Source: Acidovorax_G sp046289925
GTDB taxonomy: Bacteria > Pseudomonadota > Gammaproteobacteria > Burkholderiales > Burkholderiaceae_C
DNA: 26,343 nt
Assembly (NCBI GenBank): GCA_046289925.1
Contig: JBKBUN010000024.1
Location: 1-26,343 of the forward strand
Direction of reading: 5' to 3'
Below are positions 24,859 through 26,343 of the stretch, in pieces. A program made the translations under genes and the position numbers. The notes beneath the pieces were generated by a model. It had not been told where the DNA came from. It worked only from the letters and a program-made list of their open reading frames with translations, and ran no database searches. How positions within the stretch are numbered: the stretch's first letter is position 1; each line of letters opens with the position of its first letter.

Positions 24859-25194
24859 TCAGGCCGCGGGCGCTGGCTCGCTCGGGGGCACGAGTTCGGG
24901 GCAGGGCCAGTTCAGCAACTCGGCCAGGCGCGTGACGATCCAGCCCGCCTCGGCAGGCAACACCCCAGACTCTGGCGTGCACAGCCCCGCATGAATGCGC
25001 CGCAGGATTTCGGCTTCGGATGGGGCCTGCACGTGGTAGAGCGTCTGCGCCTGTTCGACCAGGTGGTGGGCCAGGTCCTCGCAGAGTTCGTAGCGGGCGC
25101 GCACCACGGCGGCGGGCTCCCGCAGGCGCTGGCGCGCATCGGCGTACAGCGCGGTGAACGAAGGGGGCACAAGGATCTGGTTGTCGTGGTCCAT
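24859..25194 (-). CDS. uncharacterised small soluble protein
   Basis: The 111-residue product starts MDHDNQILVPPSFTALYADARQRLREP and contains RARYELCEDLAHHLVEQAQTL and EAEILRRIHAGL, followed by GVLPAEAGWIVTRLAELLNWPCPEL. It is predicted mostly helical, with no signal peptide or membrane segment. It resembles conserved hypothetical proteins of Burkholderiales that I recall only vaguely and to which I assign no function. It runs opposite to the moa genes and is 35 bases after the stop of the next minus-strand gene (25230-25484), with which it probably forms a two-gene unit. No ribosome site is obvious. Confidence 0.7.
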   Translation of the reverse strand: MDHDNQILVPPSFTALYADARQRLREPAAVVRARYELCEDLAHHLVEQAQTLYHVQAPSEAEILRRIHAGLCTPESGVLPAEAGWIVTRLAELLNWPCPELVPPSEPAPAA

Positions 25195-25229
25195 GGCGCT
25201 GCGGCAGGGCAGGAGGGGGCTCGGCAGGG

Positions 25230-25484
25230 TCAGTCGGGGGTGAACAGGCGCTCGAAGCGCACCCGGTCGGCCTCCAGCTCAAAGCTCACGAGCTGGCCCA
25301 TCTTGCCGTCGGCGCGGCGGTGTGCGGCAAACAGTGTGTACTTGCCCGCCAGGTCCATCGCGGGCAGGTCGATCAGCGCGTAGGGGTAGGGCACGAAGAC
25401 CTGGTGCTCGAACACCACGCGGTGCTGGTTTTGGGGCGAGGGGTAGAGCAGGTACAGCTCGGTAGTGATGGTGGGCGTGGCCAT
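25230..25484 (-). CDS. uncharacterised small protein
   Basis: The 84-residue product starts MATPTITTELYLLYPSPQNQHRVVFEHQVFVPYPYALIDLPAMDL and ends FELEADRVRFERLFTPD. The pattern of alternating hydrophobic residues suggests a small beta-rich domain; there is no signal peptide or membrane span. The frame is open upstream to 25829, overlapping a plus-strand gene, so I chose the ATG at 25484. It is divergent from the small gene at 25611, with 126 bases between, and upstream of the gene at 24859-25194. I do not recognise the family. Confidence 0.65.
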   Translation of the reverse strand: MATPTITTELYLLYPSPQNQHRVVFEHQVFVPYPYALIDLPAMDLAGKYTLFAAHRRADGKMGQLVSFELEADRVRFERLFTPD

Positions 25485-25610
25485 GGCAGGGCGAAGGGGC
25501 GATCGGGCAGCGCCGGTTGGCGCAAAGCGCTGATCGTAGCGACAATCGGGCCTGACGCCGGTGGCGGCCTGCTTGCGCCGCCGGTCCTGCATTTTTTTCG
25601 TACCTCCTGC

Positions 25611-25841
25611 ATGGCAAAACCCAAGAGCGAATGGCCCACCAAGGTGATGGCCCTGGTGCGCAGCGGCAATATTCCGGCCGCCATTGCGCAGATCAAGGTC
25701 GCGCCCACGTTGGGCGACCTCACGCGGCTGCAAAAACTCATCGAGCCCCTGCCCGTGACCCCCACCCACACCCACCTGCGCCAGGTGGTGGCCGAAGAGC
25801 ACGCGCTGCTGTCGGCCCCGCGCCTGCACCGCGCGCCCTGA
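25611..25841 (+). CDS. uncharacterised small basic protein upstream of moaE
   Basis: The 76-residue product reads MAKPKSEWPTKVMALVRSGN and continues IPAAIAQIKVAPTLGDLTRLQKLIEPL. It is helical and lysine-rich at the start, without membrane or export signals. It lies 26 bases before moaE on the same strand and should be co-transcribed with it. The frame is open upstream to 25320 through the divergent gene, and the ATG at 25611 is the first plausible start; there is no Shine-Dalgarno. The family is unknown to me. Confidence 0.6.
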   Translation: MAKPKSEWPTKVMALVRSGNIPAAIAQIKVAPTLGDLTRLQKLIEPLPVTPTHTHLRQVVAEEHALLSAPRLHRAP

Positions 25842-25867
25842 ATGGCTTTGCCCCTTCCCGACCTGCC

Positions 25868-26343
25868 ATGAGCCTGCCCCGCGTTTCCATCCAAACCCAG
25901 GACTTTGACCTCAGCGCCGAAGTGGCTGCCCTGCGCGCCGGGCGGCCCGGCGTGGGGGCGGTCTGCAGCTTTGTGGGCACGGTGCGCGACAGGAACGAAG
26001 GCGATGCCGTGGCCTCGATGGAACTGGAGCACTACCCGGGCATGACCGAAAAGGCCATCGAGGCCATGGTGGACGAAGCCTTTCGGCGCTTCGACATCCT
26101 GGGCGCGCGCGTGGTGCACCGCGTGGGCCTGCTTGAGCCCTGCGATCAGATCGTGCTGGTGGCCGTGGTCAGCGCGCACCGCGGCCAGAGCTTTCAGGCC
26201 TGCGAGTTTTTGATGGACTACCTCAAGACCCAGGCCCCGTTCTGGAAGAAAGAGCAGACGCCCCAGGGCGCCCGCTGGGTGGACGCCCGTGTGAGCGACG
26301 ACGCGGCGCTGGCCCGCTGGGGCATTGCAGCGGCCAACGCCTG
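25868..26343 (+). CDS. moaE: molybdopterin synthase catalytic subunit (stop codon cut by window end)
   Basis: The frame from the ATG at 25868 gives 158 residues and runs to the last two bases of the window, TG, which would complete a TGA one base further. MoaE transfers sulfur from MoaD thiocarboxylate to precursor Z to make molybdopterin. GAVCSFVGTVRD (30-41), LEHYPGM (53-59), RVGLLEPCD (85-93), VSAHRGQSFQACEFLMDYLK and TQAPFWKKE, with Lys120 and Lys127 at the catalytic positions, identify it. Length and C-terminus (WVDARV) fit the family. It lies 26 bases after an uncharacterised small gene. Confidence 0.95.
   Translation, partial: MSLPRVSIQTQDFDLSAEVAALRAGRPGVGAVCSFVGTVRDRNEGDAVASMELEHYPGMTEKAIEAMVDEAFRRFDILGARVVHRVGLLEPCDQIVLVAVVSAHRGQSFQACEFLMDYLKTQAPFWKKEQTPQGARWVDARVSDDAALARWGIAAANA

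Overview
The window looks like a chromosomal core segment of a high-GC betaproteobacterium of the family Comamonadaceae (Acidovorax, Comamonas or Alicycliphilus type). This rests on protein character, on Burkholderiales-type gene order (rpsF-priB-rpsR-rplI-dnaB; bcp, Mth938-like, alaA, hom, thrC and molybdopterin genes) and on short palindromes and GC-rich repeats I associate with this family. The genus cannot be fixed from the sequence alone. No tRNA, rRNA, CRISPR array, prophage or transposase gene was found.

Layout. (1) 1-4621, minus strand: a leucine operon leuC, entericidin-like lipoprotein, leuD, leuB, with a LysR regulator upstream of leuC. (2) 4968-6332, minus: a metallo-beta-lactamase/beta-CASP protein of the RNA-processing type. 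(3) 6512-10286, minus: the chaperone set grpE-dnaK-dnaJ, with a good heat-shock (sigma-32) promoter before grpE and a terminator after dnaJ. The dnaK tail is broken by a 10-N assembly gap. (4) 10465-13555, plus: rpsF-priB-rpsR-rplI, a terminator, then dnaB with DnaA-box-like sites upstream. (5) 13828-17266, minus: a coiled-coil membrane protein coupled to a PIN-PhoH ATPase, a Bcp peroxiredoxin and an Mth938-like protein. (6) 17399-22389, plus: alaA, a probably truncated exported protein, hom, a small membrane protein and thrC (alanine and threonine synthesis). (7) 22480-26343, plus: mobB-moeA-moaD and moaE for molybdenum cofactor, with moaD and moaE separated by about 1.3 kb holding three or four small uncharacterised genes, some on the opposite strand.

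The most interesting non-coding feature is a repeat of about 169 bp, itself an imperfect long inverted repeat bounded by CTAGGAGCCTGTCGG, present in four copies (one cut by the window edge) plus a possible remnant. Copies sit flush against genes: the TAG stop codons of dnaB and of the LysR gene lie inside the repeat ends. A second family, a short palindrome built around AAGCACGAGCAGCTATCAAAA, occurs three times.

I do not see a convincing new multi-gene system. The items worth a second look are the CTAG-bounded repeats, the lipoprotein inside the leucine operon, the PhoH gene with its coupled membrane protein, and the small unknown genes between moaD and moaE.
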